Shown: piece by piece, positions 1 to 10,586 of the stretch
Layout of the letters: every line of letters begins with the position of its first letter
Position numbering within the stretch: the stretch's first letter is position 1
Source of the DNA: Rhizoctonia solani
Taxonomy: Eukaryota > Basidiomycota > Agaricomycetes > Cantharellales > Ceratobasidiaceae
Direction of reading: 5' to 3'
NCBI RefSeq assembly: GCF_016906535.1
Contig: NC_057373.1
Span: 2,480,001 to 2,544,000 of the forward strand
Length of the DNA: 64,000 nt
Made by a program: the position numbers and the translations under genes
The notes under the pieces: model-generated
Told to the model about the DNA's origin: nothing
Database searches by the model: none
What the model saw: the letters and a program-made list of their open reading frames with translations, nothing else

Positions 1-910
1 AGTTCGCAAACAGACCAAAGGGTAGAGGTTCACCACCGTCTCCTGACAAAGGCGCAGCTTCGTCCTCTTCTCCATCTTCATAAGACGGCGCAATTGACGT
101 ACTCGGTACGGCCCATTTCTTATACGCAACTTGGTACAGTGCATACGAAATTGCCGAGACCAGCGCTAACAGGTTTCCTACGAATGGATTTGAACCCGGA
201 GAGGTATCGTCCGAGTTTCCGTAGACAGTTATGAACACACCAATACATGCAAGTAAGACTGCTAAGAGTTTGTAGGGTTGCCATCGCGGTCGGTCGGGTG
301 GAGGAGGGAGGAATGCGGTGCTTAGTATGTAGGCCCAGAAGGCGTGAGTGTTGAATAGAGCTGTTATGTCGCTCAATCTATTTGGCTAGTTACTTCGTGA
401 ATAATCAAATGAAAACGGCACACTTACGATGCGAGTGAAACGCTGGCATACCACATTAGAGCAGGACAAGTTATCCCTATTGTTAGCAACGAAATAAATA
501 CGATATATCGTGTCCATGGGAACTTGGAGCCAGGTGTCGAATAAGGGGCAAGTATGCAGGTCTGCATGATACTCCATAGAGAGGATAAGTAGCTAGATGG
601 GCTATTGCCTGTCGAGTACTTTAGATATAGGAGGTGCGCTGGGAGCACAACCGCAAACGACGAATGGGCGATATAGCTATAGTCCAATTATGGTTAAATT
701 GCTCGATCATGAAACAGACGACTCACAAGAGGAGATACGGTTGTCTAAATTGGAGCGAGGATTGAACGTACTGAGGCACAGTTAGCTCGTTCACTCGGGA
801 TTGACTGGCCAACTCACTTGCGTCAATTCCGTCTGTAATACATAAGCAAAAAGTATAGTCACGAATACAGCATTGGCGGCCGATCCTCCTGAAAGAGTAT
901 AGTTGCCCAT
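1..910 (-). CDS. DMT-superfamily membrane transporter (SLC35F/THI74-like), 3' end outside window
   Basis: Four exons on the minus strand join in phase: 818-910, 727-770, 428-676 and 1-377, giving about 254 residues before the window edge. Several hydrophobic segments are visible (around AVFVTILFAYVL, FISLLTIGITCPALMWYAS, LLAVLLACIGVFITVYG and NLLALVSAISYALYQVAYK). The order YLLFYIAHSSF, then ALFNTHAFWAYIL, then GVFITVYG, then LLALVSAISYALYQ is typical of fungal DMT/EamA-type carriers related to THI74 and SLC35F. The family moves small solutes or nucleotide-sugar-like substrates across organelle or plasma membranes; the substrate cannot be read here. An acidic loop (YEDGEEDEAA) precedes the cut-off end. 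The start at 910 is the first ATG of exon 1, followed by a good GTGAGT donor. It is divergent from the bL36m gene, with 179 bp between starts. Confidence 0.75.
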
Positions 911-1058
911 TATTGTGTCAAAGGCTTGTATTTAATAGGTCTCTATTATATGACTCTGAAATCTTTGTCATAAAAATTAATATAGAGTCAAGCAAGGCGC
1001 AGTCCAAGTTTGTCCCAGTACCTCCGGGGTCGCAGGAATCCTAATTCACCCGGATAAT

Positions 1059-1064
1059 CACGTG
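1059..1064. promoter_or_regulatory. CACGTG palindrome upstream of bL36m
   Basis: A perfect CACGTG (within ATCACGTGAC) lies 26 bp before the bL36m ATG. In fungi this is the core site of Cbf1/USF-type bHLH factors. Its use here is inference. Confidence 0.4.
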
Positions 1065-1089
1065 ACCGTCAACCTTCACTCGTCCCAAA

Positions 1090-1426
1090 ATGCTTCGCTC
1101 GCTATTATCTCTGGCTCGACCATTACTCGGAGCCTCCTCAAGGACGCCATTCTTTCGGTCTAATGCTGCTATAGTGAACTATTGCGGTCATGCGCATTCG
1201 CATGTTCACACACCACATACGGGGGCCGACTTGATCGCTACCAGGGGAATGAAAGTCCGGTCCTCTATCAAGTTGTTCTGTGATGGGTGCTCGATCGTGA
1301 GGAGAAAAGGGTACTTGTATGTCATTTGCTCCAAGAATGGAAAGCACAAGCAGGTATGTATATATGGTCTACACACTACTCATTATTCACCGATGGAATG
1401 TTTTATCTGTTCAGAGACAGGGATAA
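1090..1426 (+). CDS. RTC6: Mitochondrial large-subunit ribosomal protein bL36m
   Basis: Two exons, 1090-1353 and 1415-1426, encode 91 residues. The C-terminal third is the bL36 zinc-ribbon protein: [19 protein letters not shown], then GYLYVIC, then KHKQRQG at the end, with the Cys-x2-Cys...Cys...His zinc ligands in place. The roughly 53-residue N-terminal part is rich in Arg, Ser and Ala with few acidic residues, as expected for a mitochondrial import sequence. The second exon codes only for Arg-Gln-Gly and the stop, so an unspliced reading gives a wrong tail. The protein belongs to the mitoribosome 54S subunit, near the peptidyl-transferase region. A CACGTG palindrome lies 26 bp upstream of the start. 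Confidence 0.9.
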
Positions 1427-2120
1427 GACTCGTGGGTACGAGACAATTCTGTTCCAGATCAACTCGAGACTGATTCTGGAGTGCTAGTCTGGATACTCAT
1501 GCTCGTGTCGCCCACGCAGCATTCTGGCTACACGTTTGTTGCGTTATTCTAAGCGACGTTTATGTACAAACCACTCGATTGAAACACCCGACTCCAATAG
1601 AATAACACGTTTGAGCCACGAAGATATGAATAGCTATAATTCGGTTTCCTCTTGTCTCCTTTATTTCGGGAGAAACGTGAATGTCAGACGAGTCTAACCT
1701 TTGAGCCGAGTAGATCAAATGAATATGGTGCAATGGATCCGGGTCTTTTCTATTGAGGAGTGGGTCTGTTCTTCGACATGTAGAATTGACCAACTGCTCA
1801 CAAGACCATGCTGGTGTTATGTAATCGAATCGTTTTCCTAAACCTCCAAATGACAGTTCACGGAGAATGAGATAATAAGTGTAAACTCGTCCAAAGTACC
1901 AAGTACATATTCTTTAATTAACTGTTGTAAAATTCAGAGTAATATCACTAAATACGAATTTGGCAGAGCAAACGGCTTGATATAGTGTCTGGTGCTGCCC
2001 AGCTCCATACGGAGTACCCCCGGAAGCAAACCAGTGGCTTGGCCAATCATCGCACGTGCTCCCTAGGTATCATCAAGACACTTCAAGACACCCTGCCGCT
2101 CCGCGTGCCGACACACTAAA
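1427..2120. other. Intergenic stretch between bL36m and uS17
   Basis: No convincing exon is seen; short open frames on either strand lack family similarity and splice support. A CCAAT box at about 2043-2047 and a CACGTG at 2053-2058 lie 63-78 bp before the uS17 start and are plausible promoter elements. Confidence 0.5.
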
Positions 2121-2931
2121 ATGGCTGAGCAGGTACGAACGCGTAGCGCATATATAAATTAATATTAGGGCAAAATTAACGCTGCGCGCAGATTGAAAAA
2201 GCCTTCCAACAGCAACACCTCTTCCAAAACGCCAAGTGGCGCGGTGGTAAGTTTAATCTTGGTGTGCGAGTAAGGGGGAGCTAAACTGATCAAACGGGTG
2301 GGGATGGGTGCTGCTGGTATGGCTTGGTCGGTCGGGTGGATTTGGATGGTGATGTGAATAGGCAAGAAGGTTGTCACCAAGACCAAGAGGTGGTACAAGG
2401 ATGTCGGTCTTGGATTCAAGACCCCCGCCGAGGCCATCAACGGCACCTATATCGGTGCGTCGATTGCAAAGCTCGGTTTGCGATGAGACACTAACATAGC
2501 ATACACTCAGACAAAAAGTGCCCATTCACTGGTGATGTCTCTATCCGAGGCCGTATCTTGACTGGGCGTGTTGTATCGACCAAGATGACGAGGACGATCA
2601 TCATCCGACGGGACTACCTCCACTACATTCCCAAATACAGTGCGTTGATTGTATAGAATCAGGTGTGCCTGAACATTGATGAATGGGCGACAGACCGATA
2701 CGAGAAGCGTCACAAGAACTTGGCGGCGCACGCTTCGCCTGCGTTCCGTATTGAACTTGGAGACACGGTGACTGTGGGTATGTGAAATTTAATGATTCTA
2801 TTCTCGGATGCAATCTGAGTGTATTATGATGGTTGGTAGGGCAATGCCGACCGCTGTCCAAGACGGTTCGATTCAACGTGTTGCGAGTATCGAAGAACAA
2901 GGCTGCAGCCAAGAGCTTTGGCAAGTTCTGA
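2121..2931 (+). CDS. RPS11: Cytosolic small-subunit ribosomal protein uS17 (S11)
   Basis: Six exons: 2121-2132, 2192-2246, 2362-2454, 2511-2639, 2694-2777 and 2840-2931. The product starts [12 protein letters not shown] and carries the eukaryotic S11 landmarks [42 protein letters not shown] and a [18 protein letters not shown] segment, ending AAAKSFGKF. Length is close to the usual 155 residues. The first exon holds only four codons, a common layout for fungal ribosomal protein genes, so the start rests on the splice phase. It is a core 40S subunit protein binding 18S rRNA. CCAAT and CACGTG elements precede it. Confidence 0.95.
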
Positions 2932-3388
2932 GAGATGGAGCGAGTTATTGTTGTTGTATTTTACTATGCTTTTCGGTCATGCCAATCAATTGTGCATAGT
3001 GGCAATATGTTTTATGCAATCTTACGTCTGTGTGCTGTGATCTTAGTGTGGAGGATATATTGGAATTTTGGGTTGGTCGAGACTTTTTGTCGGGGGGAGG
3101 ACGGAGGCGGACCCTGATATTTGGCGGTGTTTGATATGGCCTCGTTTACTCCACCTGAATTGGAAGCTGGATCAAGAGCATCTCACGCTCGAAGCCGACG
3201 TCGACTGTCTAGTTCTGCCGCCTTTGGTACATAGTGTGTGTTGAGTGGACTATTTACGACGCCAGACTGGGTGCACACGTGGAGCAAAGACGCCAAGCGT
3301 TGTTCGTCTTCCTGTTTACCCCTTGTGTTTCGCATTTCCATTTCCACTTCTCCTCTGCTACTGACGACGACTGGACCGGAGCGCGTAG
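2932..3388. other. Spacer between uS17 and the PPZ-like phosphatase
   Basis: Contains the uS17 3' region and the phosphatase 5' region. A CACGTG at 3276-3281 lies 108 bp before the phosphatase ATG, and a pyrimidine-rich stretch follows at about 3300-3360. No exon is recognised. Confidence 0.45.
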
Positions 3389-5029
3389 ATGGCACCCATA
3401 TCTGACTTTTTCAAATCGCTGCGGTCGTCGAAAGACACCAATGGGAGTTCGAAGCGGTCGAAGAAGGGGACCGGGGAGGGCGCGTCACCCGCGCACGAGC
3501 CATCGCACCTGCCCACCGACGCCCCAGCCCCCACTCACCGCGCGGACCCCACAACACACTCGACGCACGGACCAGATGGCACCAATGGCGTGGCCGCCAA
3601 GTCGCCGTCCCAGTCATCGTTCTCGTCGCAGACATACCAGCCTGGCCCAGGCGAGTCGAGCACTCCCCCAACACCGATCCCTGGCCAGACATCCGGACCC
3701 ATCGACATCCCCACCACGACCACCATTCTCTCCAATCCCAACCCCTCATCGCCACCGGGTCCCGCCTCGGCAGAAAAGGTCCGCACCATCGACATTGATG
3801 ACATGATAAACCGCCTGCTCGACGTCGGCTACTCGGCAAAGGTCAACAAGTCCGTCTGTCTCAAAAACAACGAAATTACCGCCATCTGCCAGGCCGCGCG
3901 CGAAGTCTTCCTTTCCCAGCCCACCCTAATCGAACTCAGCCCCCCTGTCAAGATCGTCGGCGACGTCCATGGCCAGTATTCAGACCTCATCCGCCTGTTT
4001 GAGATGTGCGGTTTCCCCCCGCAGGCAAACTACCTCTTCCTCGGCGACTATGTCGACCGTGGCAAGCAGAGTCTCGAGACCATCCTTCTCCTCCTCTGCT
4101 ACAAGGTCAAGTACCCAGAGAACTTCTTTTTGCTGAGAGGAAATCACGAGTGCGCAAACGTCACGCGAGGTAAGACCGCCCTCTCTCACTATACCTTGGG
4201 ATGCTGACTCACACGAGCGACAAGTGTACGGCTTTTACGACGAGTGCAAACGTCGGTGTAACATCAAGATATGGAAGACTTTCATCGACGTATTCAACTG
4301 TCTGCCTATAGCCGCAGTCGTCGCCTCCAAGATATTCTGTGTCCATGGTGGTCTCTCCCCTTCCTTGCACTCGATGGATGACATCAAGCGCATCCAACGT
4401 CCAACCGACGTCCCTGACTATGGCCTTCTCAACGATCTATTGTGGTCAGATCCATCTGACAATGCCGTCGACTGGGAGGACAACGAACGTGGCGTCAGCT
4501 ATTGTTTCGGCAAGAGCGTCATCAACGACTTCCTCGTCCGCTATGACATGGACCTCATTTGTCGAGCTCACATGGTTGTCGAAGATGGTTACGAGTTTTG
4601 GAATGACAGGACGCTTGTTACCGTTTTCAGTGCACCCAATTATTGCGGGGGTAAGTCACTTTTCTCTCCCCCATTGGTTCGTCCCCCAACTGAATTGCTC
4701 TTTCCAGAGTTTGACAATTACGGGGCGTGTATGAGGTACGCAGCGGCTTTTTTAACGTTCACTATGGATTCCAATCTAACCGCTGATCATTTGGCAGTGT
4801 TTCCGAGGATTTGCTCTGCGCGTTTGAGTTGCTCAAGGTTTGTCCGGATTCAGACAGAAGCCAGATGTAGCTAATCTCATTTTGCAGCCCTTGGACGGAC
4901 CAGCGTTACGAAAGGAGATGACCAAGGTCAAGCGAAAGAGGTATGGCCCTTTGTAACCGTCTGGTCCCACACCAGCTCATTCGCATCTTCCACAGTGGAC
5001 AACAACCTCCGGCGATCACCGCATCATAG
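3389..5029 (+). CDS. PP1-type serine/threonine protein phosphatase with long N-terminal tail (PPZ-like)
   Basis: Six exons (3389-4169, 4225-4650, 4708-4735, 4798-4837, 4888-4940, 4996-5029) encode 453 residues. Residues 1 to about 130 are a Ser/Pro/Thr-rich, probably disordered tail starting [11 protein letters not shown]. The catalytic domain follows with all metal- and phosphate-binding signatures: GDVHGQ, GDYVDRG, GNHE, a CVHGG segment, and SAPNYCGEFDNYGA near the end. It ends with a short basic tail and [13 protein letters not shown]1 proper lacks such a long N-terminal tail; the yeast PPZ phosphatases have one and act on salt tolerance and potassium transport. Assignment to PPZ rather than PP1 rests on this architecture, so it is an inference. 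The third exon is only 28 nt. Confidence 0.88.
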
Positions 5030-5884
5030 TGTGGTACACTTCTCACTCTTGAACCCAACACCCGTCTCATCTCCTCGGTTTTCTCGCTAGCTAGTGTACT
5101 CGCGCGCAGCGGCGCTGTTATTCCACCCCTTCATTTTAAATAACCTTTTCCTCTCCTCGCCTTTCTCCCCCCCTTTTTTTTGTCTCTGGATTATTGACGC
5201 ATCCTTGTTCGCATGGGTTCTCGTCTATCTCTATCTCTGTCACGTGTTCTTTTGTTCTTGTGTTCTCTATCTCTCTCCCACCCGTAAACGTTTATATCAA
5301 CATGCCGTTATCCTCTCTTCTTCTCTTCCTTGCTGTCAATAGTCGTTTGTGCTGTGCCAAACAGTAGGGAGTATGCCAGATAACTTTGCCATCCCCACCC
5401 AGGTGGTTGTGAAATGACTAACCCATCGATGAGATGAACGCCTTCCCGATATAGGACCCGTGTTTGTTCCTAGGGGGCCAAACTACCGTGAATCGAGTTG
5501 CTTGGCTTGGTCTTGGGATGACCGCATCTATGCATGTACCTGAGCGTCGTTTTGTACCAAATGATATCATTGGCGTTTGTGGGGGATAGTCACTTGGATC
5601 CATGGAGACACCAACTCCATAGTGGGCCCGCATATATTCCTCAGGTCGTCTTCCAGAAGGCTTGCGGAGCCTTGGTAGATCTGATAGCCCAAGTCGCTCA
5701 TTAAAAGCTCTGGTTTATGTTGATTTATTTTCCAGGGTCATGATGTTGTTTTGGTAGTCTACAAACTTGATCCTCCCCTTTGTGCCCCTTTGTGCATACG
5801 ATAATTTCAGCAAAGTACATTTTACTACATTATTTAGTTACGAGTTTCAATACATATTATCAACTTGTTTCATCTTCAGCTAGT
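5030..5884. other. 3' region of the phosphatase and spacer before RdRP-A
   Basis: A strongly pyrimidine-rich stretch (about 5090-5340) follows the phosphatase stop and looks like 3' UTR. The rest is AT-rich with no supported exon. The phosphatase and RdRP-A genes converge here. Confidence 0.45.
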
Positions 5885-8800
5885 TCACGCGCGCACACGC
5901 CGGTCTCGATTCCTTTGACCAATCGCATCCACCGCATCCAACACATTCCCAAGCGCCAGCAGCCCAAAACTCTTCCTCCCAAATGCCTCGCAATTCGCCT
6001 TGGCCACCTGATACGCCGCCCAACTCCTCCCCGCCCAGTCTTCAAGCGAATCTCCTTCCGGCCCACGCAACACATCCCGCACATTCTGGACCAATATCGC
6101 CGACGCGTTCCGCATCTCCGATATCCGGTCTTGTCGCTTTCGCCGCTGCGACGTCCGTTCGAGGATCGTACCTGCCACCACTTCTTCTTCGGACAGGGTC
6201 GAGCGCGGCGCAAGCGCGTAGTCGTTGCAGATCCGAACCAATTCGTGGGTGTATTCGCTCAAGAGCCCGGCGGCTTCGACGAGGTCGTTTCGCGGGGTGC
6301 TGGTGGTCTCGCTAATGCGGGTGCGGGTTCGGATGTGTTGAGCGAGCAAATCTCGAATTCGGCGCGTCATGTAGTCGTATTGGCTCTGTTCGAGGGGCCG
6401 GGCAATCAACTCCACGTCAAGGAGTTCAGGGCCGAACGTTACGTCCGGATGCGTTCCTCCCGCTCGGAGCTCGTCCCCTAACTGAATATCACGGTACAAG
6501 TGTCCTAAAGCCCGGTCGCTCGTGTACACCGTGTCCTGGGCCCCTCGGCGACCTCGAATCTCCCCGGCATCCCAGTCGGGTTTTGCTCGACCTGGGAGAG
6601 GGAGCTCTCCAAACACGACGGGTGTTCCCGATTTCTGAAAATCGACCGCCTTGTTGTGAAGTTCGGCTAGCTTCAGACAGTCTGGGTCGTTTACGCCGAG
6701 AGGACGTTCGTCGGCCAGCCGTAAATGGCGGAGCGCGACCATACCGAGCATATCCGAGTTGATATAGTCGCATATAAAATCTGTGACGTCGTCGATGGTG
6801 GCTTCTCTGTTTTGGATCATGCGCTTGGTTGCGGGCGGGTACTCGGCTGGAGGGTGTATAACTCGCGGAGCGAGCTGGGGTACTTTTGTGAGGTTGATGA
6901 GATCGTAAAGGTCGCTGTATGCGGGGTTGATTGTAAGGAAATTGGACTATAAGGTAGTAGTAGCGGTACTGACCCATCGAGGTCACCTCCACCTAAGAAA
7001 TTAGGTAGAGGGCGATCACCTTGACACGAAAATACAATGGTATTTTCGAGGGGCTCTATATCGAATGGTGATCCTGGAGGTGGCCTCCCTATCGCAGTGA
7101 CTACTTGTACATCTCCGCTATCGGAGCCGCATTAGAACATATCTATGAGTTAATTTACATATGGCTACTTACGGGTGGATCACCGGTGAACGAGTAACCA
7201 GAAAAGGCCCTTCAAGATAGATAGGGCTCTGGTCCCTATCTCGTACACAGGCTGTGGACCGTTTTATTAAGTTCGTAGCTAATTATGATAAGAACGACAG
7301 TACCAACCGTATATCTCCTGGGGCTCGAGATAATCAAATTCATCCGCGATACCAACTAGTTTCCAAGAATGAGGGACAGGGATCCTAGCATGGTGCTTGA
7401 GATCTCGGAGAATGTCGGCTTCAGCGTCCTTGAGCACGGTATTTAGCCCAAGGGACTCGAGTTGCCCCAGATCTACTTCTAGTTTCTCCATTTTTAGTAA
7501 AAGAGACGGAATCTTATATGAATCCCCAAGGCCATAGATCTCGAGGGCCCTCGCAGCACTTGAAAAAGACCGCATAGCAGCCTTTGTATCTTCCTCCGCC
7601 TTGCGTTGTAATCCAAGAAAGGCTTCAATGGGCACTTGACTGCCAGTGTCGAGGAGCATAATAAGTGGCCTGTTGAGGAAGCACGGCCCTGGTTATGAAC
7701 TAAGCTTGTGTACTTTGGCGAGAGAGAAATAGGCTTACCAGGTCGATCAAATGCTCGGGAGACTTCGACGTCGAGAGAGCGTGAAGAGAACTTATCCATC
7801 GATCTACGAACGCATACAACAGAGCCTTCCAAGCGGTAGTCGATCGCAAGCATCCCTTTGTACCCTCCGAGGCGAACTTGGTATGATGCTGGGACAAAAT
7901 ATGGTCATTTACCTCGGAGTCTTACCAATGCTCTCCACATTTGTTCAGCAAACTCGGGTGATATTGTCCCTACACCTACAGTAATATCTCTATCGTAAGA
8001 ATTAGGTCAGATAGTTTTAATTCACTGATTACCATCTGTAAAACAATATCCGTTTCGCTCAATATCATTGATAGCAATGACTTTGTCAGCTGGCACGGTG
8101 ACTGATAGGTCTGTCGATGAAAATGCCTGTCCGATTCGAGCACCCATACGAGCGGGGCACTGAATGTCCCGGGAAAAGTCACCGATAGCGGTGATGATAG
8201 TGCTTGCGTTCTGAAGCCCATGCTGGGGATCGTTAAAAGGGTGAACAAACCACACTGTATGTGCTGTTTCGGGACATGTTTGATTTTAATTCCCACAGAA
8301 CAAGCAGGATGCGTGGAGGAACTTACACTTTAGAGATGAATTCGAGTATCCCAGATACTCAAAACGTCGCCCAGCAATTTTTAGACCTCTTTTCAAGTAC
8401 TTCCCTACCCGCTCTCGGACGAATTGTGGGCCATTCACGTCGGGATCCCTATAGTGAATTCAGCTTCAGCCCATGCGTTGTAATCCAAGGGGTTGGCGCT
8501 CACCATTTCAGTTGTCCTTTTTCTTCATCTGTGAAGCGGACACGAATAAAATGGTCCCAGTTGCCCGGAAACATACGCAGTACGCGATTGAGCTAGACGC
8601 ATGTGCGCGAGTTAAATATAGCACTCGATTGGTTTCCAGTTTCTGCGTACCTGTTCTGGGACCGGGCCTTCCAGTAGAACCCGAGTTGGGGTGACGATGG
8701 CGTGGAGGCAAGGAAAATCTCCATTGCTGTTGTTGTCCCTGGTTTGTCTCAGTCTTGGAACAGGTGCGATAGGGTGCCTAATAGTAACAGCTGCGCGCTC

Positions 8801-10258
8801 GAGGCATTCTGAAACAGAAGGTGGGTCTTCCCAGCTTTCGCCTCGGTCCAAAACTTCCAACCGGGCAATGAAGTCCAGCAGCACTGTATAAACTTGAGAG
8901 ATTGGTAGGCTTTCAACAAGCCTATCGATCGTAGGCATTATCGAAGCGAACTCCTCTGGGTTGATTAGCACATCCATGAGAATGCGCGAGAGCTGGTACA
9001 TGACAAGATTAGTTACTGGGGGAAGGGGGAGAGGCAATATAAATGGACACCTGAAAGGCCACTTTCCATTCTTTCCCTTCGATCCACCTTTGAAGGGACT
9101 CAATAGAGGTTCCGGAGAACATGTTTGATTGCGTAAAGTAGATGGGGCTGTTGTGGATCCGTCGATGTGTTGTAGCGGGCTTGTAGAGTCGTTTGAATGT
9201 TACGGCCCGGTCGTGGGTCAATCGAACCAGGAGGTTTCGCGAGACGAATTTTGCGATTTTACTATGTTCGCAGTCGAAAGTAAGTGACGAGAGTCTGTTT
9301 CGCCGGCTAGGCTGGCCAGGAGATAATATTTGCAGGATTCCTGTCATGGTTTCAGCAGACTCGTAGGAAACGGGAGAGTTCAATTGGAATAATATCATGC
9401 TACTGGAGCGCCCTGGGTCAGTGTCGAAGGTGATCTTATATAGATCGGAATACCGAAACTTGATATAGTAGTTTGTGCTGCTCTGTAGTGAACCCAGGAA
9501 AGGTAGACTTCCATTGGTAGGTCCGGCCTTGATAACAGTAATTTCTAATAAAATGATGCGATTGGAGTCATCGATGTATAGGTCGATAGTCTGAAACCTT
9601 ATTCTGTTAGACCGTTCATTATATATGCCATATGGGAAGGAAATACCCGGACATCTGAGCTAGCGCTCATATCTACCGAGTACTCGGACAGAAAAGCCCC
9701 GCTTCTTTGGATGTAGCCTTGATTGAAGCCGGCGATCCTAATTCGCTGGGAGAGATTCACATCTTCTCCACGAGTGGCTAGTTTTTCTCGTTCATCTTGA
9801 GGGCTCCTATACGGTGTGCTGCGAAGCCTATCCACAATACTACGGTTCACATGGTGCCTGGACCTTGTTACCAATATATTATACCCCTTAACCGAAATTC
9901 TTCCATGTGCATATTCCCCATAATTTGCGAGAAATTCACTTCCGAGTTGCTCGTAAGGGAGGGTAAGCGTGCCTGTTTGATTCTTGGATGAATTACAAAC
10001 ATAGTATATGGTAAACTAGTTGCTATCCTACCTATCCTGTTGCGAGCTGGTTTAGATTGCACAATAAAGCGAAAGTCGAAATTTATTGGCTCTGAAGATA
10101 AACGCGAAAAACTTCCCCCATGAAGTACGCTTGCAATCGACGATTGCACATCTTCTTGGCGTGCGCTAGGTGGTATACCGCGTATAAAAACTGTAGCCGC
10201 TCATCAGGACACGATATGGAACCACGTTAACAAATAAAATGTATGACATACGCTCCAT
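5885..10258 (-). CDS. Cellular RNA-dependent RNA polymerase A (QDE-1/RDR type) with one in-frame TGA
   Basis: Thirteen exons: 10252-10258, 10032-10190, 9647-9972, 9051-9590, 8651-8992, 8504-8592, 8327-8448, 8033-8263, 7739-7975, 7308-7688, 7173-7251, 6974-7117 and 5885-6914. All phases agree, giving 1228 codons plus stop. The catalytic loop DLDGD is at codons 883-887, its Gly codon split by an intron; other RdRP marks are TDGVGTIS, SYQVRLGGYKGMLAID, and HPGDVQVV. The family copies RNA into double-stranded RNA for silencing (quelling). Exon 9 holds a TGA (7905-7907, codon 629) where the neighbouring paralogue has AGA; both sides remain well conserved. A 24-nt in-frame intron could in theory remove it but would delete conserved residues and is shorter than any usual intron. 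It may be a nonsense allele, a sequence error, or a very recent pseudogene. It lies head-to-tail with RdRP-B, 328 bp apart. Confidence 0.85.
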
Positions 10259-10586
10259 GTATGGGTGTCTGCAAGTGTCGAGGTCACAACGGTGGTGGGA
10301 AGCTGGCGTTGAGCCACGAGCAGCGATCTTTATAAGTGTAGCCACATCAAGATGTGCAAAGTCATGTGCCTTTCCTGGTATAGCTGCCTCGTGGCTACAA
10401 TCACGTGAGTAGAAAACTTGCAGAGCCCCGGACACCGCTTTATGACTATCTCTGGTTCATAATAGTAATTGAAAACGGTATTAAACATATAACATACTTT
10501 CAAGTCTCACACAAAAATATCAATGGCAGTTTCTTTATCGATTTTTGCTCAAATACATAGTGAAAAGTTATTTGATTCCTATTGTT
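10259..10586. other. Spacer between the two RdRP genes
   Basis: The 328-bp spacer holds the RdRP-A promoter and the RdRP-B 3' end. A CACGTG at 10402-10407 lies about 144 bp before the RdRP-A start. No exon is supported. Confidence 0.4.

Noticed and set aside
3234..3806. Plus-strand ORF of 190 codons over the phosphatase start
   Set aside because: Alternative frame of the Pro/Ser-rich phosphatase tail; Pro/Arg-rich with no splice continuation.
5780..6481. Long plus-strand ORF (233 codons)
   Set aside because: Antisense shadow of the RdRP-A last exon; composition is Arg/Pro/Ser-rich with no family match.
7884..7920. 37-nt or 24-nt intron removing the RdRP-A stop
   Set aside because: The 37-nt choice shifts the frame. 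The 24-nt choice keeps frame but is shorter than plausible introns and removes residues conserved in RdRP-B.
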